Assembly: GCA_020636955.1 (NCBI GenBank)
Contig: JACJWY010000010.1
Location: 42,768 to 106,767, forward strand
Reading direction: 5' to 3'
Source of the DNA: Thermoleophilales bacterium
GTDB taxonomy: Bacteria > Actinomycetota > Thermoleophilia > Solirubrobacterales > 70-9
Length of the DNA: 64,000 nucleotides
Shown here: piece by piece, positions 17,259 to 25,161 of the stretch
Layout: each line of letters begins with the position of its first letter
Numbering within the stretch: position 1 is the stretch's first letter
Program-made: the position numbers and the translations under genes
Notes under the pieces: generated by a model
Seen by the model: the letters and a program-made list of their open reading frames with translations, nothing else
Database searches by the model: none
Told to the model about the DNA's origin: nothing

Positions 17259-18222
17259 TGCAGTGGATACCGCCCCCGCCGAGCGCGAGGGTGCGGCCAT
17301 CGATACCGATTGCCTCCCGGTCGGGATAAAGGCGCCCGAGCAGCTCCAGGGCCTGGGCGTCCATGTCCGGGTCGGTTCCGCTGACCGGCACGATCAGGGC
17401 TCCGTTTGCGATGTAGAAGTTCGTGTACGGCACCACCACTGACTCGCCGTCATTGTCGATCCGGGGCAGCAGGTCGAGTTCGACCACTTCGATTCCGGCC
17501 TCGGCCAGGCGCCCGGCGTTTTCGCGCGCAGCGGACAGATTCGGGTCGCCGTCGGGCGCCGACTGAAGAAGCACCTTTCCTTCCTCGATGAAGGCACAGA
17601 TGTTGTCGACGTGGCCGTCGGTGTCTTCGTCCTCGACCAGCCCCTGGCCGAGCCAGACGAAAGACCCGACATCGAGCTTCGAGGCCAGCTCGGCTTCGAT
17701 CTCGCTCTTGTCAAGGAGCGGGTTCCGGTTCGGATTGAGCAGGCATTGCTCGGTGGTGATAAGGGTTCCCTTGCCATTGACGGCGATCGATCCGCCTTCG
17801 AGGACCAGGGACGAACCGATCCTCTCGATTCCCAGGTGATCAAGGATCCGGGCGGCGATGGCAGCATCGTTTTCATAGGGGAGAAATGACTCGCCCCAGG
17901 AATTGAAGGTGAAGTCCACCCCTGCCCTGCGTCCACTGCCGGTGACGATGATCGGACCCGAATCCCGCAGCCACGAATCGTCGATCGGCGCCTCGAAAAT
18001 CTCCACGTTTTCCGCGGGCACCCTCCGCCTGGCATCTGCGGCGCTCTCGGGATGAACGACCAGGAGGACCGGTTCGAATTCCGCTATCGCCGCCACGACT
18101 TCGGTGTGGGTGTCCCGCGCTTCGTCGATGGTCGTGCCCCGCCAGGCTTCGCTTCGTTGCGGCCAGGCGACGAGGGTCATCTCATGTGGCGCCCATTCCG
18201 CGGGCATCTTGAGTTCAGCCAT
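17233..18222 (-). CDS. aguA: Agmatine deiminase
   Basis: A 329-residue member of the pentein/PAD-porph family. It starts MAELKMPAEWAPHEMTLVAWP, the family signature, and ends with the catalytic cysteine motif GGGGIHCITQQ (Cys321). Further conserved blocks are SWLRDSGPI, which holds an active-site Asp, and EGGSIAVNGKGT. It hydrolyses agmatine to N-carbamoylputrescine and ammonia in polyamine synthesis. The usual partner, N-carbamoylputrescine amidase (aguB), is not in this window. The frame extends upstream to 18312 but ATG 18222 is the conserved start. Confidence 0.94.
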   Translation of the reverse strand: MAELKMPAEWAPHEMTLVAWPQRSEAWRGTTIDEARDTHTEVVAAIAEFEPVLLVVHPESAADARRRVPAENVEIFEAPIDDSWLRDSGPIIVTGSGRRAGVDFTFNSWGESFLPYENDAAIAARILDHLGIERIGSSLVLEGGSIAVNGKGTLITTEQCLLNPNRNPLLDKSEIEAELASKLDVGSFVWLGQGLVEDEDTDGHVDNICAFIEEGKVLLQSAPDGDPNLSAARENAGRLAEAGIEVVELDLLPRIDNDGESVVVPYTNFYIANGALIVPVSGTDPDMDAQALELLGRLYPDREAIGIDGRTLALGGGGIHCITQQIPAA

Positions 18223-18299
18223 CGGTCCGATTGTATTTGGGTTGTGGACCGGACCTGACCAGTGGTACCTTGCCCGGTGAAAAGCCAGGAAAGGGAGCC

Positions 18300-18812
18300 A
18301 TGGAATCAGCAAGCCTTGAACGCCGAATCAGGTTCGGTCTCATTGCCGTCCTCGCGGCAACAGCCATCTTCACCGCCTTCGCGATGTCCCCCGGAACGCC
18401 GGGCGGCGAGGCCAAACCGGCCGCAGCCGCGACCAAGACCGGTGTCCTCAAGGGATGGCCGTCACGGAAGCGCCTCGCGACCGAATTTCTGCGGCTGCTG
18501 AAGAACGAGGATGTGCCCGGCCTGAGGCGGTTCCTAGATCCGGCCTTCCTGCTCCAGCGGGGTGACGGCAGTTACCTGACCAAGTCCGAATACCTGAAGG
18601 ACCCCTCAGCCGTCTACGCATTCCAGGTGCGCAACATCGTCGCCACCCACAACGGCGACGTACGGGTGATCCGGTTCGAAGCGAAGACCGACCAGATCGT
18701 CAACGGCAATCAGGTCCCGGGAGTGTGGATCCCGCGCCTCTCGACCTTCAAGAAGACCGGCAAGGTCTGGCGACTGATCGCCCACGCCAACTTCCTTCCG
18801 CCGACCACCTAG
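18300..18812 (+). CDS. Secreted or membrane-anchored NTF2-like protein
   Basis: A 170-residue protein with a single N-terminal hydrophobic segment (RFGLIAVLAATAIFTAFA, about residues 11-28), an Ala/Pro-rich linker, and an NTF2/SnoaL-like cone fold (about 50-168) ending in KKTGKVWRLIAHANFLPP. That ending is typical of nuclear-transport-factor-2-like domains with a W near the C-terminus. An AAAGGGAG ribosome binding site 3 nt before ATG 18300 decides the start over the in-frame GTG/ATG codons upstream. Function is unknown. It faces away from the agmatine deiminase gene, about 77 bp apart. Confidence 0.75.
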   Translation: MESASLERRIRFGLIAVLAATAIFTAFAMSPGTPGGEAKPAAAATKTGVLKGWPSRKRLATEFLRLLKNEDVPGLRRFLDPAFLLQRGDGSYLTKSEYLKDPSAVYAFQVRNIVATHNGDVRVIRFEAKTDQIVNGNQVPGVWIPRLSTFKKTGKVWRLIAHANFLPPTT

Positions 18813-18841
18813 CCCGGACATACTCCGACGTCGTCACCTTG

Positions 18842-18861
18842 CCCGACGCCACAGCGTCGGG
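18842..18861 (+). terminator. Possible terminator hairpin after the NTF2-like gene
   Basis: CCCGACGC and GCGTCGGG pair over 8 bp around the loop CACA, 30 nt past the stop codon at 18812. There is no following T-run, so termination efficiency is uncertain. Confidence 0.4.
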
Positions 18862-18893
18862 TGGTGGCTGACTCGCCTGGAGTCGGTTGTCAC

Positions 18894-18985
18894 GCCGTGG
18901 GGGTTGGTATGCGTCCCCGGGGCCCTTGGACTCGCTCCGCTCGTCCGCGGGGAGTTCCCCGGGGACGCATACCAACCCCCACGGC
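18894..18985. repeat. 29-bp perfect inverted repeat with 34-nt spacer
   Basis: Left arm 18894-18922 and right arm 18957-18985 are exact reverse complements, including GGTTGGTATGCGTCCCC on the left. The 34-nt spacer contains a further short GGAC/GTCC pairing. The arms are much longer than a terminator needs and have no adjacent T-run. Both strands read similar peptides in overlapping junk frames because of this symmetry. It may be a palindromic repeat element or a cruciform-forming site. Confidence 0.88.
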
Positions 18986-19261
18986 TACACCAACCCTGCT
19001 CCCGGCCCCGGATCCGAGACCCGGGCCCGCAATCCCGGATTCGGGACGAAGGTGCCGCCAGCCCTGAGCGAACCGACCCGGCGCTCCAAGGCAGGCTCCC
19101 GCGACTTCACAAACCCTTCAGCGGGTCGTGCACAGGGGCCTCCAGCCGTGCGCTGCCGAGGAGGCAAGCGAAGGCGGAGAAGGGGGCGTACTGGAAGTAC
19201 GTTCCCGAACCGTCGAACGACCGACGAAGGCAACGCGCGGGTGGTGTGTCCTGGGCGCGTG

Positions 19262-19289
19262 GCCCGGGCTCTGCGCACGATGCCCGGGC
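19262..19289 (-). terminator. Possible terminator hairpin downstream of tRNA-Ala
   Basis: Two copies of the self-complementary octamer GCCCGGGC (19262-19269 and 19282-19289) can pair around a 12-nt loop, beginning 10 nt after the tRNA 3' end on the minus strand. No T-run follows. Confidence 0.4.
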
Positions 19290-19299
19290 GAGTTGCGAG

Positions 19300-19372
19300 T
19301 GGAGCTGAGGGGGATCGAACCCCTGACCTCCGCCATGCCATGGCGGCGCTCTTCCAGCTGAGCTACAGCCCC
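19300..19372 (-). tRNA. tRNA-Ala (anticodon GGC)
   Basis: A 73-nt cloverleaf on the minus strand. The acceptor arm pairs GGGGCTG with CAGCTCC (one G-U), the D arm is GCTC/GAGC, the anticodon stem is CCGCC/GGCGG with loop ATGGCAT giving anticodon GGC (reads GCC/GCU alanine codons), and the T arm is AGGGG-TTCGATC-CCCCT. The discriminator base is A. CCA is not encoded. It lies directly downstream of rsfS on the same strand. Confidence 0.96.
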
Positions 19373-19397
19373 AGAGGGACGAAGGAGTTTACCGGGA

Positions 19398-19784
19398 TCA
19401 GGCGGCCGAGGCGGACTTAGCCTCGGGCTGGTCGAGGCCCAGGTCGAGCCGTGGAGCCTCGTGCCACAGATCCTCGAGGTCGTAGCGTTGCCGGGCTTCG
19501 TCAGTGAAGATATGCAGGACGCAGTCGAGATAGTCGAGCACCGTCCAGCCGACATCACCCGAACGGTCGGGGTTGACCGGCAGCAGCGACTGATCCTGCT
19601 TCAGGCGCAGATGGACATCTTCGGCGATCGCTTCCGCCTGTCGTTCGTTGCGGGCGGTGCAGATAACCAGGTAGTCGGTGTAGGTGACAAGTTCACGCAT
19701 GTCGAGACAGACGATGCCCTCGCCGAGCTTGTCGTCCGCCAGTCGGGCAATCTCCCGACTCAGATCTTCACTGCTTGCTGCCAT
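19398..19784 (-). CDS. rsfS: Ribosomal silencing factor RsfS
   Basis: About 128 residues of the RsfS/Iojap/YbeB family. The conserved core includes VCLDMRELVTYTDYLVICTARNERQ and VDxG-like GWTVLDYLDCVLHIF. RsfS binds uL14 and blocks joining of the ribosomal subunits under starvation. Two in-frame starts exist; ATG 19784 has a GGGG purine run at 5-nt spacing and is preferred, while ATG 19796 would add MGIC. Either overlaps the end of nadD, in the conserved nadD-rsfS order. The C-terminal tail is Ala/Ser-rich and unconserved. Confidence 0.94.
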   Translation of the reverse strand: MAASSEDLSREIARLADDKLGEGIVCLDMRELVTYTDYLVICTARNERQAEAIAEDVHLRLKQDQSLLPVNPDRSGDVGWTVLDYLDCVLHIFTDEARQRYDLEDLWHEAPRLDLGLDQPEAKSASAA

Positions 19785-20373
19785 ACAGATCCCCATTGTC
19801 GATCATTTCCGCCACCCCTTGCGGTACGAGATGTTTCCAGGGGCGCCCGGAGGCGACCCGTTCCCTGACCAGGGTCGAGGAAACCTCGACCCTCGGCATT
19901 TCGAAGAAATCGAGCCGGTCCAGAGCCCCCAGACCTTCGAATACTTCCGCGACAGCTTCGCGTGCGACCTCCGACCGGGGGGCCACAGCGAACCGAGCCA
20001 GTTCCAGCACCCGATCCGGCCGATGCCACTCCCACAGCCCGAGCGCGGCATCTGAGCCCGAGAGGAAGGTGATCTGGCTGTCCGGATTCGAAGTGTGGAT
20101 CTCCTCAAGGGTGTCACATGTGTAGGACGGACCTTCCCGGTCGACTTCGACCGCCGAGACTTCAACCCGCTCCAGCCCGCCGAAAGCGGCTTCGGCCAGA
20201 GCCATTCGCACCCCCGCCGGTGGCGATCCCGCGGAACTCTTGTGCCAGGCCTCGCCGGTCGGCACCACAATTGTCCGGTCGAGCGACAGGCGCCACTGAG
20301 CTTCGGCCAGCAGGATCTGATGACCGATCGTCGGCGGGTTGAACGAGGAGCCGAAAACCCCGATCCGGGTCAC
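19768..20373 (-). CDS. nadD: Nicotinate-nucleotide adenylyltransferase
   Basis: A 201-residue nucleotidyltransferase with the N-terminal signature GVFGSSFNPPTIGH (variant of GGTFDPxHxGH) and the C-terminal VSSTLVRERVASGRP (ISSTxxR motif). It adenylates nicotinate mononucleotide to form deamido-NAD in NAD synthesis. The GTG start follows the proA stop by one nt and its 3' end overlaps rsfS, so proA-nadD-rsfS are probably one transcript. The first motif shows SSF where many homologues have GTF. Confidence 0.95.
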   Translation of the reverse strand: MTRIGVFGSSFNPPTIGHQILLAEAQWRLSLDRTIVVPTGEAWHKSSAGSPPAGVRMALAEAAFGGLERVEVSAVEVDREGPSYTCDTLEEIHTSNPDSQITFLSGSDAALGLWEWHRPDRVLELARFAVAPRSEVAREAVAEVFEGLGALDRLDFFEMPRVEVSSTLVRERVASGRPWKHLVPQGVAEMIDNGDLYGSKQ

Positions 20374-20374
20374 G

Positions 20375-21640
20375 TCAGCCGCGAACCTGGCCTTCGCCCC
20401 GGGCCACGTACTTGATTGTGGTCAGCTCGCGAAGGCCAACCGGCCCACGGGCGTGAAGCTTCTGGGTGGAAATGCCGATTTCCGCACCCATCCCGAAGAC
20501 GAATCCATCGGTGAATCGAGTCGAGGCGTTCACGTATACGGCAGCGGAGTCGACCCCCTGGACAAAAACATCCGCAGCCTGGGGATTGTCGGTGACTATC
20601 GCGTCCGAATGTCCGCTGCCATGCCGGTCAATGTGATCGATCGCTTCTTCGATTCCGTCAACCACCCTGACCGCCAGCTTCAGGTCCAGGTACTCGGTGT
20701 CCCAGTCTTCCGGAGTTGCCTCTCCCACGGGGGTGTCGCCAGAGTTTTCGCGAGCACGGGCATCGCCGAAAAGCTCCACTCCCCCCTCGGCCAGTTCGGC
20801 GAGGGCCGGCGGCAGGAACGCGGCGGCCACCCCGGAATCAACCAGCAGGGTTTCGGCCGCGTTGCAGACGCCGGGGCGCTGGATCTTCGAGTTGTATGCC
20901 ACCGCCCGGGCCATCTCCAGGTTCGCGTCCGAATGCACGTACACGTGGCAGATCCCCGCCGCGGCATAAATCACCGGGACGGTCGCTACTTCTTCGATGC
21001 TCTGCTTCAAACCTTCGCCACCCCGGGGGATCAGCAGGTCGACCACTCCGTCCTGGGTCGCCAGATCGGCGATCGCCTCACGGCCTCCCCCGACCGACAT
21101 GACAACGCCGTCCACGGGAAGTCCCGCTTCGCGCAGGCCGGCCCGGACCACCGCCGCGAGGGCGGCATTGGTCCGTTCGGCGTAGCTTGATCCCTTCAGG
21201 AGCAGCGAATTGCCGGACTTGATCGTCAGGGCAGCGCAATCCACGGTCACGTTGGGCCGGGCCTCATAGACAACCGCCACAACGCCCAGGGGGACGCGGA
21301 TCTTGCTGAGCTTCACCCCGTTCTCCAGGGTGCCGGATTCAAGAACCTCCCCGACCGGGTCATCGAGCGAAGCCACTTCCCTGACTCCGGCCGCCATCGC
21401 TTCGATTCGCTGCGGGGTGAGCGTAAGCCGGTCGGTCAATGCCTTGGTCAGATCCCGGGCGCGCTCGTCCGCGAGGTCCGCGGCGTTTGCGTCGAGAATT
21501 TCCTGGACCGAATCACCGAGGCCGCTGGCGATCGATTCCAGCGCCCGGTTCTTCACCGCAGTCGGCGCGGCAGCCATTGCCCGGGCGGCATCCTTCGCGG
21601 CAAGCGTGTCGGCGGTGATGTCGGCGGTGGTCATTTCCAT
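20375..21640 (-). CDS. proA: Gamma-glutamyl phosphate reductase
   Basis: A 421-residue aldehyde-dehydrogenase-fold enzyme with the catalytic cysteine in RPGVCNAAETLLVD and the conserved segment RVPLGVVAVVYEARPNVT. It reduces glutamyl-5-phosphate to the semialdehyde in proline synthesis, after ProB. The frame is open upstream to 21745, but ATG 21640 (MEMTTADITADTL) fits family length and avoids the plus-strand promoter. It is separated from proB by two plus-strand genes, so it needs its own promoter. A TACCCT box 7 nt before the ATG could serve a leaderless transcript (weak evidence). Confidence 0.96.
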   Translation of the reverse strand: MEMTTADITADTLAAKDAARAMAAAPTAVKNRALESIASGLGDSVQEILDANAADLADERARDLTKALTDRLTLTPQRIEAMAAGVREVASLDDPVGEVLESGTLENGVKLSKIRVPLGVVAVVYEARPNVTVDCAALTIKSGNSLLLKGSSYAERTNAALAAVVRAGLREAGLPVDGVVMSVGGGREAIADLATQDGVVDLLIPRGGEGLKQSIEEVATVPVIYAAAGICHVYVHSDANLEMARAVAYNSKIQRPGVCNAAETLLVDSGVAAAFLPPALAELAEGGVELFGDARARENSGDTPVGEATPEDWDTEYLDLKLAVRVVDGIEEAIDHIDRHGSGHSDAIVTDNPQAADVFVQGVDSAAVYVNASTRFTDGFVFGMGAEIGISTQKLHARGPVGLRELTTIKYVARGEGQVRG

Positions 21641-21671
21641 TGGACAAGGGTACCTGCTCGACGGTCCGGTC

Positions 21672-21700
21672 TTGACCTGGAGCGAGGCCGGCGTTAGCTT
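21672..21700 (+). promoter_or_regulatory. Sigma-70-type promoter of the ELWxxDG pair
   Basis: TTGACC (21672-21677) and TAGCTT (21695-21700) are spaced by exactly 17 nt. Transcription would begin near 21707, about 20 nt before ATG 21728, and the leader includes a GGGGGA ribosome binding site. Confidence 0.6.
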
Positions 21701-21727
21701 GGGATTGTCAGCTGCTACGGGGGAAGC

Positions 21728-23464
21728 ATGCGATTCGCTGGACACAATTCAAAGGTCTCGACCAGGCCAGCCATTCCCGGGCTGATCATCCTGGTTGCCT
21801 TTTTGGCCCTGCTTTTCGGCGGCAATTTGACGAAGGCTTCAGCCGGGATGCTCGTGCCGAGATTCGCCGCCGACCTCTCACCCGGTCCGAGCAGTTCGAA
21901 TCCCTACGAATTTTTCGACTTGGATGGCAAGCTGTTTTTCAACGCAGAGATCGACCGCGGCGTTGAGCCCTATTTCTCGCCTGATGGCAAGTCCTTCCGG
22001 TTGATCAAGGACGTGGCAGCGGGGCCGGACGACTCGGACCCAAGCTCTCCGGTGAGGCTCGGAGACCAGCTTTTCTTCCTCGCATACGAGGAAGCAACGG
22101 GCTACGAACTGCACAAGACAGACGGTAATTCGGTGTCCCTGGTGAGTGATCTCAGCCCGGGACCGGGAGATCCCCAGATCTCGGAAATGACCGTGTTGGG
22201 AAACATGATCTATTTCGTCGCCGAAACCCCGGCCACCGGTCGTGAACTTTGGAAGACCGACGGCAACACCATGGCCATCGTCCAGGATCTCGAGCCGGGT
22301 GCGGCCGGCTCCTACCCGGAAGATCTGACTTTATTCAACGGCCAGCTCTATTTCCGGGCCACCACCTCGGTGACCGGCAGTGAACTGTTTCGCAGCGACG
22401 GTAATTCGATCAGCCTGGTGAGCGACGTGGAGCCGGGAGCGAACGGCAGCTCACCTGATGATCTTGCGGTCCTGGGATCGCATCTCTACTTCAGTGCCTA
22501 CAAGACCGGGCCGTCACGCGAACTCTGGCGAACGGACGGCACCACAACGGCACTCTGGACGGACATCTTCCCGGGAGCCGGATACGGATCACCCAGCAGA
22601 CTCGTTGCTTCCGGCGGGCGCCTGTTCATGGAGGCAGACGACGGGGTCCACGGCGACGAACTCTTCTCGACCGATGGAGTGAACCCGGCGACGCTGGTCG
22701 CTGACATTGCTCCCGGCAGCGACAATTCCGACCCCGGGGAAATCACCCCCTTCGATGACGGACGGGTGATCCTGACCGCGGAAGACCCGACCCACGGCGA
22801 GGAACCGTGGCTCGCCGACGGATCCGGCGCAGACTTTCTCGGTGACATCTGGCCCGGCAGCGACGGCTCCGGCGCCCGGGACTTTTTCATTCGGGACGGC
22901 TACGCCTATTTCAACGCCAACCGGATTGACATCGGCCGGGAACTGTTCGCCACAAACGGATCGGGTGTCACCCTGGTCAGGGACATCCTGCCCGGCACCG
23001 ACGGTTCATCGCCGGGCTGGTTTACTCCCTATCGCGACCACACCATCTTTCAGGCCGATGACGGAATTCACGGACGGGAACTCTGGAAACTCGTTCCGCC
23101 CGACCGCAGCGTGACGATCGGGACGGCCGCAAAGCTCAGGTTCAGGCCGAGCGGAAGGGCGGATCTGCTCCTGAAATGTCCGGCCGCCGAGGAGAGCGGA
23201 CCCTGCACGGGCAGGTTTTCGCTGACCACGGCCGCCAGGGTCAGGTTCGGGGGAAGCAAACGGGTGGTGGCCCTGGCGAAGGGCTCGTTCAACGCGGCCG
23301 CCGGAAGCGCAGATCAGTACCGGGTAAGACTGAAACCGCTTCAAAGGAGACTGCTCAAGAGGGTTCCGAAAGCCCGAAACCTGCTCCTCAAGGCAAGAGT
23401 GAGTGACAAGGCCGGCAACCAAGCCCGGGTCAATCTCCCGGTCAGGGCGGTGATGCCGAAATGA
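21728..23464 (+). CDS. Secreted ELWxxDG-repeat protein (copy 1)
   Basis: A 578-residue exported protein with a signal peptide (hydrophobic PGLIILVAFLALLFGG near residues 17-32, cleavage after KASAG-like sequence). The body holds about eight ELWxxDG-type repeats, for example GRELWKTDG, GSELFRSDG and GRELFATNG, each followed by a D-x-x-PG-x-x-GS turn, suggesting a beta-propeller. The last 110 residues form a basic module with two cysteines (LLKCP...GPCTG). Function is unknown. A GGGGGA site precedes the ATG, and the stop overlaps the paralogous next gene by 4 nt. Confidence 0.88.
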   Translation: MRFAGHNSKVSTRPAIPGLIILVAFLALLFGGNLTKASAGMLVPRFAADLSPGPSSSNPYEFFDLDGKLFFNAEIDRGVEPYFSPDGKSFRLIKDVAAGPDDSDPSSPVRLGDQLFFLAYEEATGYELHKTDGNSVSLVSDLSPGPGDPQISEMTVLGNMIYFVAETPATGRELWKTDGNTMAIVQDLEPGAAGSYPEDLTLFNGQLYFRATTSVTGSELFRSDGNSISLVSDVEPGANGSSPDDLAVLGSHLYFSAYKTGPSRELWRTDGTTTALWTDIFPGAGYGSPSRLVASGGRLFMEADDGVHGDELFSTDGVNPATLVADIAPGSDNSDPGEITPFDDGRVILTAEDPTHGEEPWLADGSGADFLGDIWPGSDGSGARDFFIRDGYAYFNANRIDIGRELFATNGSGVTLVRDILPGTDGSSPGWFTPYRDHTIFQADDGIHGRELWKLVPPDRSVTIGTAAKLRFRPSGRADLLLKCPAAEESGPCTGRFSLTTAARVRFGGSKRVVALAKGSFNAAAGSADQYRVRLKPLQRRLLKRVPKARNLLLKARVSDKAGNQARVNLPVRAVMPK

Positions 23465-25152
23465 AGAAGATCGCCGCATGGCTGGCCACGGTCGCGCTGG
23501 GACTTTCCTGCCTCGCGTGTTACGCCGGCTCGGCCACCGCAGCAAAGCCGCAGGCGGACCTGTTTCAGGATGTAAACGCAGGGCCAAGTGGCTCGTATCC
23601 CGAAGCCTTCATCCCCTTTGGCGACGGATTGTTCACTTCGGTCCAGAATGGCTCGACCGGATTCGAGCCTTCGATCGTCGAAGGGGGACGGTTGCGCCTG
23701 ATTACCGATATCTGGCCCGGACTTGAACCCTCCGACCCGGGACCCGGGGTCGAACTCGGCGGAATGATGTACTTCGCGGCCGATGATGAAGCCCATGGTC
23801 GGGAGTTGTGGCGCACCGAGGGGACCACGACTGAGCTCGTCCTCGACATCAACCCCGGCCCGGGCAGCTCGAGCCCCGATGAACTGACCGTGGCAGGAGG
23901 TCGCGCCTTCTTTTCGGCGACCGACCCGACTCATGGCCGGGAGCTCTGGCAGGTAAACGGTGGCACCGCGAGCCTGGTCATGGACATCTATCCCGGCGCG
24001 ATCGCGTCCGGGCCATCGTCTCTCACCGGTTTCCTTGACAAGGCCTATTTCGCCGCCTATTCCCCGGCCGACGGCAATGAACTCTGGTCAAGTGACGGCA
24101 CGGTCACCGCCGAAGTCAGCAATCTCTCTCCGCTGAGCAGCAGTTCCAACCCGAGTGACCTCACGGTGGCCGGCAGCAACCTCTACATGGCTGCGACGGA
24201 CAACGTCCACGGCTATGAGCTCTTCAAGTCCAGTGGCGGCCCCGTGACCCTGACTACCGACCTCGAGCCAGGCATCGGTTCATCCTCGCCGACAAACCTC
24301 CACAGGTTCGGCAACCGGCTTCTTTTCCGGGCCTTTCAGACCGGGGCCGGCACCGAGCCGTGGATCTCGGACGGGACCACCAGCAGTCGGCTGGCCGACA
24401 TCGTGCCCGGGCCCGAATCGTCGTTTCCGGGGAATTTCGTCGAAATGGGTGGCCAGGCGTATTTCACGGCTTTCAACGAGGCCGACGGTTCCGAGATCTA
24501 CCGGACCGACGGTTCCGCAGCGACCCTGGCCGGCCCGCTGATTCCCGGGGACGGCGGCAGCGTCTACGGATTGAAGGTGATCGACGGAGTGATCTACTTC
24601 AGTGCCTATACCCCCGAAAACGGATCGGAGCCCTGGCTGTTTGACGGAACCAGCGCCTACATGGTGCGGGACGTCCTGCCTGGTCCGGAAGGATCAATTC
24701 CGGTCGCTTTCACGAAACTGGGTGATTCGGTGATCTTCGGTGCCGACGACGGCATTCACGGCGGGGAGCCCTGGGTAATTCATCCCGATCGGGAGGTCAA
24801 ACTTCGACTGCTCGGCTCGAGGGCCGGGGTATCGCGCAAGGGATATGCCGCGCTCAGGCTCTCCTGTCCCGCAAGCGAGCCGAACGGGCCCTGCGTCTCG
24901 AAGATCACCGTAACCACCCGAAAGCCTGTCCGGGTCGGCAAGAAGCGCCGGAGAGTGATGCTGTCGAAGAAATCGATTCAGGTGATTGCCGGCAACACGG
25001 GTACCGCCCGGATCACCTTTTCCAGGAAGCACATCGGCCTGCTTTCGAGGTCCTCGGCGGCCCGCAAGGTTCTGGTCAGGATCCGGGTGAATGACTACGC
25101 CGGCAACAGGCAGACGATCACCAGGAAGTTCAAGCTCGGAAGGCCCGCCTAG
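23461..25152 (+). CDS. Secreted ELWxxDG-repeat protein (copy 2)
   Basis: A 563-residue paralogue of the preceding gene, translationally coupled to it by an ATGA overlap. It has a Lys-led signal peptide (MKKIAAWLATVALGLSCLAC, then an Ala-rich stretch). Nine ELWxxDG-like repeats follow (GRELWRTEG, GNELWSSDG, GTEPWISDG, GSEPWLFDG and others), then the same kind of C-terminal basic module with LRLSCPASEPNGPC. A surface or extracellular propeller is inferred. Whether the Cys20 region is a lipobox is unclear, since LSCLAC lacks a good spacing. It converges on proB with a 9-bp gap. Confidence 0.88.
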   Translation: MKKIAAWLATVALGLSCLACYAGSATAAKPQADLFQDVNAGPSGSYPEAFIPFGDGLFTSVQNGSTGFEPSIVEGGRLRLITDIWPGLEPSDPGPGVELGGMMYFAADDEAHGRELWRTEGTTTELVLDINPGPGSSSPDELTVAGGRAFFSATDPTHGRELWQVNGGTASLVMDIYPGAIASGPSSLTGFLDKAYFAAYSPADGNELWSSDGTVTAEVSNLSPLSSSSNPSDLTVAGSNLYMAATDNVHGYELFKSSGGPVTLTTDLEPGIGSSSPTNLHRFGNRLLFRAFQTGAGTEPWISDGTTSSRLADIVPGPESSFPGNFVEMGGQAYFTAFNEADGSEIYRTDGSAATLAGPLIPGDGGSVYGLKVIDGVIYFSAYTPENGSEPWLFDGTSAYMVRDVLPGPEGSIPVAFTKLGDSVIFGADDGIHGGEPWVIHPDREVKLRLLGSRAGVSRKGYAALRLSCPASEPNGPCVSKITVTTRKPVRVGKKRRRVMLSKKSIQVIAGNTGTARITFSRKHIGLLSRSSAARKVLVRIRVNDYAGNRQTITRKFKLGRPA

Positions 25153-25161
25153 GTGTAGTTC

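Larger units (their letters stand above)
18813..19299. other. 487-bp intergenic region with several hairpins, no convincing gene
   Basis: No coding frame here has a credible start, composition or family match; open frames in it run through the tRNA or are antisense. It contains a hairpin CCCGACGC/GCGTCGGG (18842-18861) just after the NTF2-like gene, a small GACTC/GAGTC hairpin (18870-18884), a 29-bp perfect inverted repeat (18894-18985), a CGTACT-GGA-AGTACG hairpin (about 19188-19202) and a GCCCGGGC pair next to the tRNA. An unrecognised structured RNA is possible. Confidence 0.6.

Noticed and set aside
18985..19341. Minus-strand frame running through the tRNA-Ala gene
   Set aside because: Its first codons are the tRNA 3' half (a common artefact peptide), with no domain and no start signal.
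21641..21745. N-terminal extension of ProA to 21745
   Set aside because: It overlaps the plus-strand promoter and signal peptide of the ELWxxDG gene and would add 35 non-family residues.
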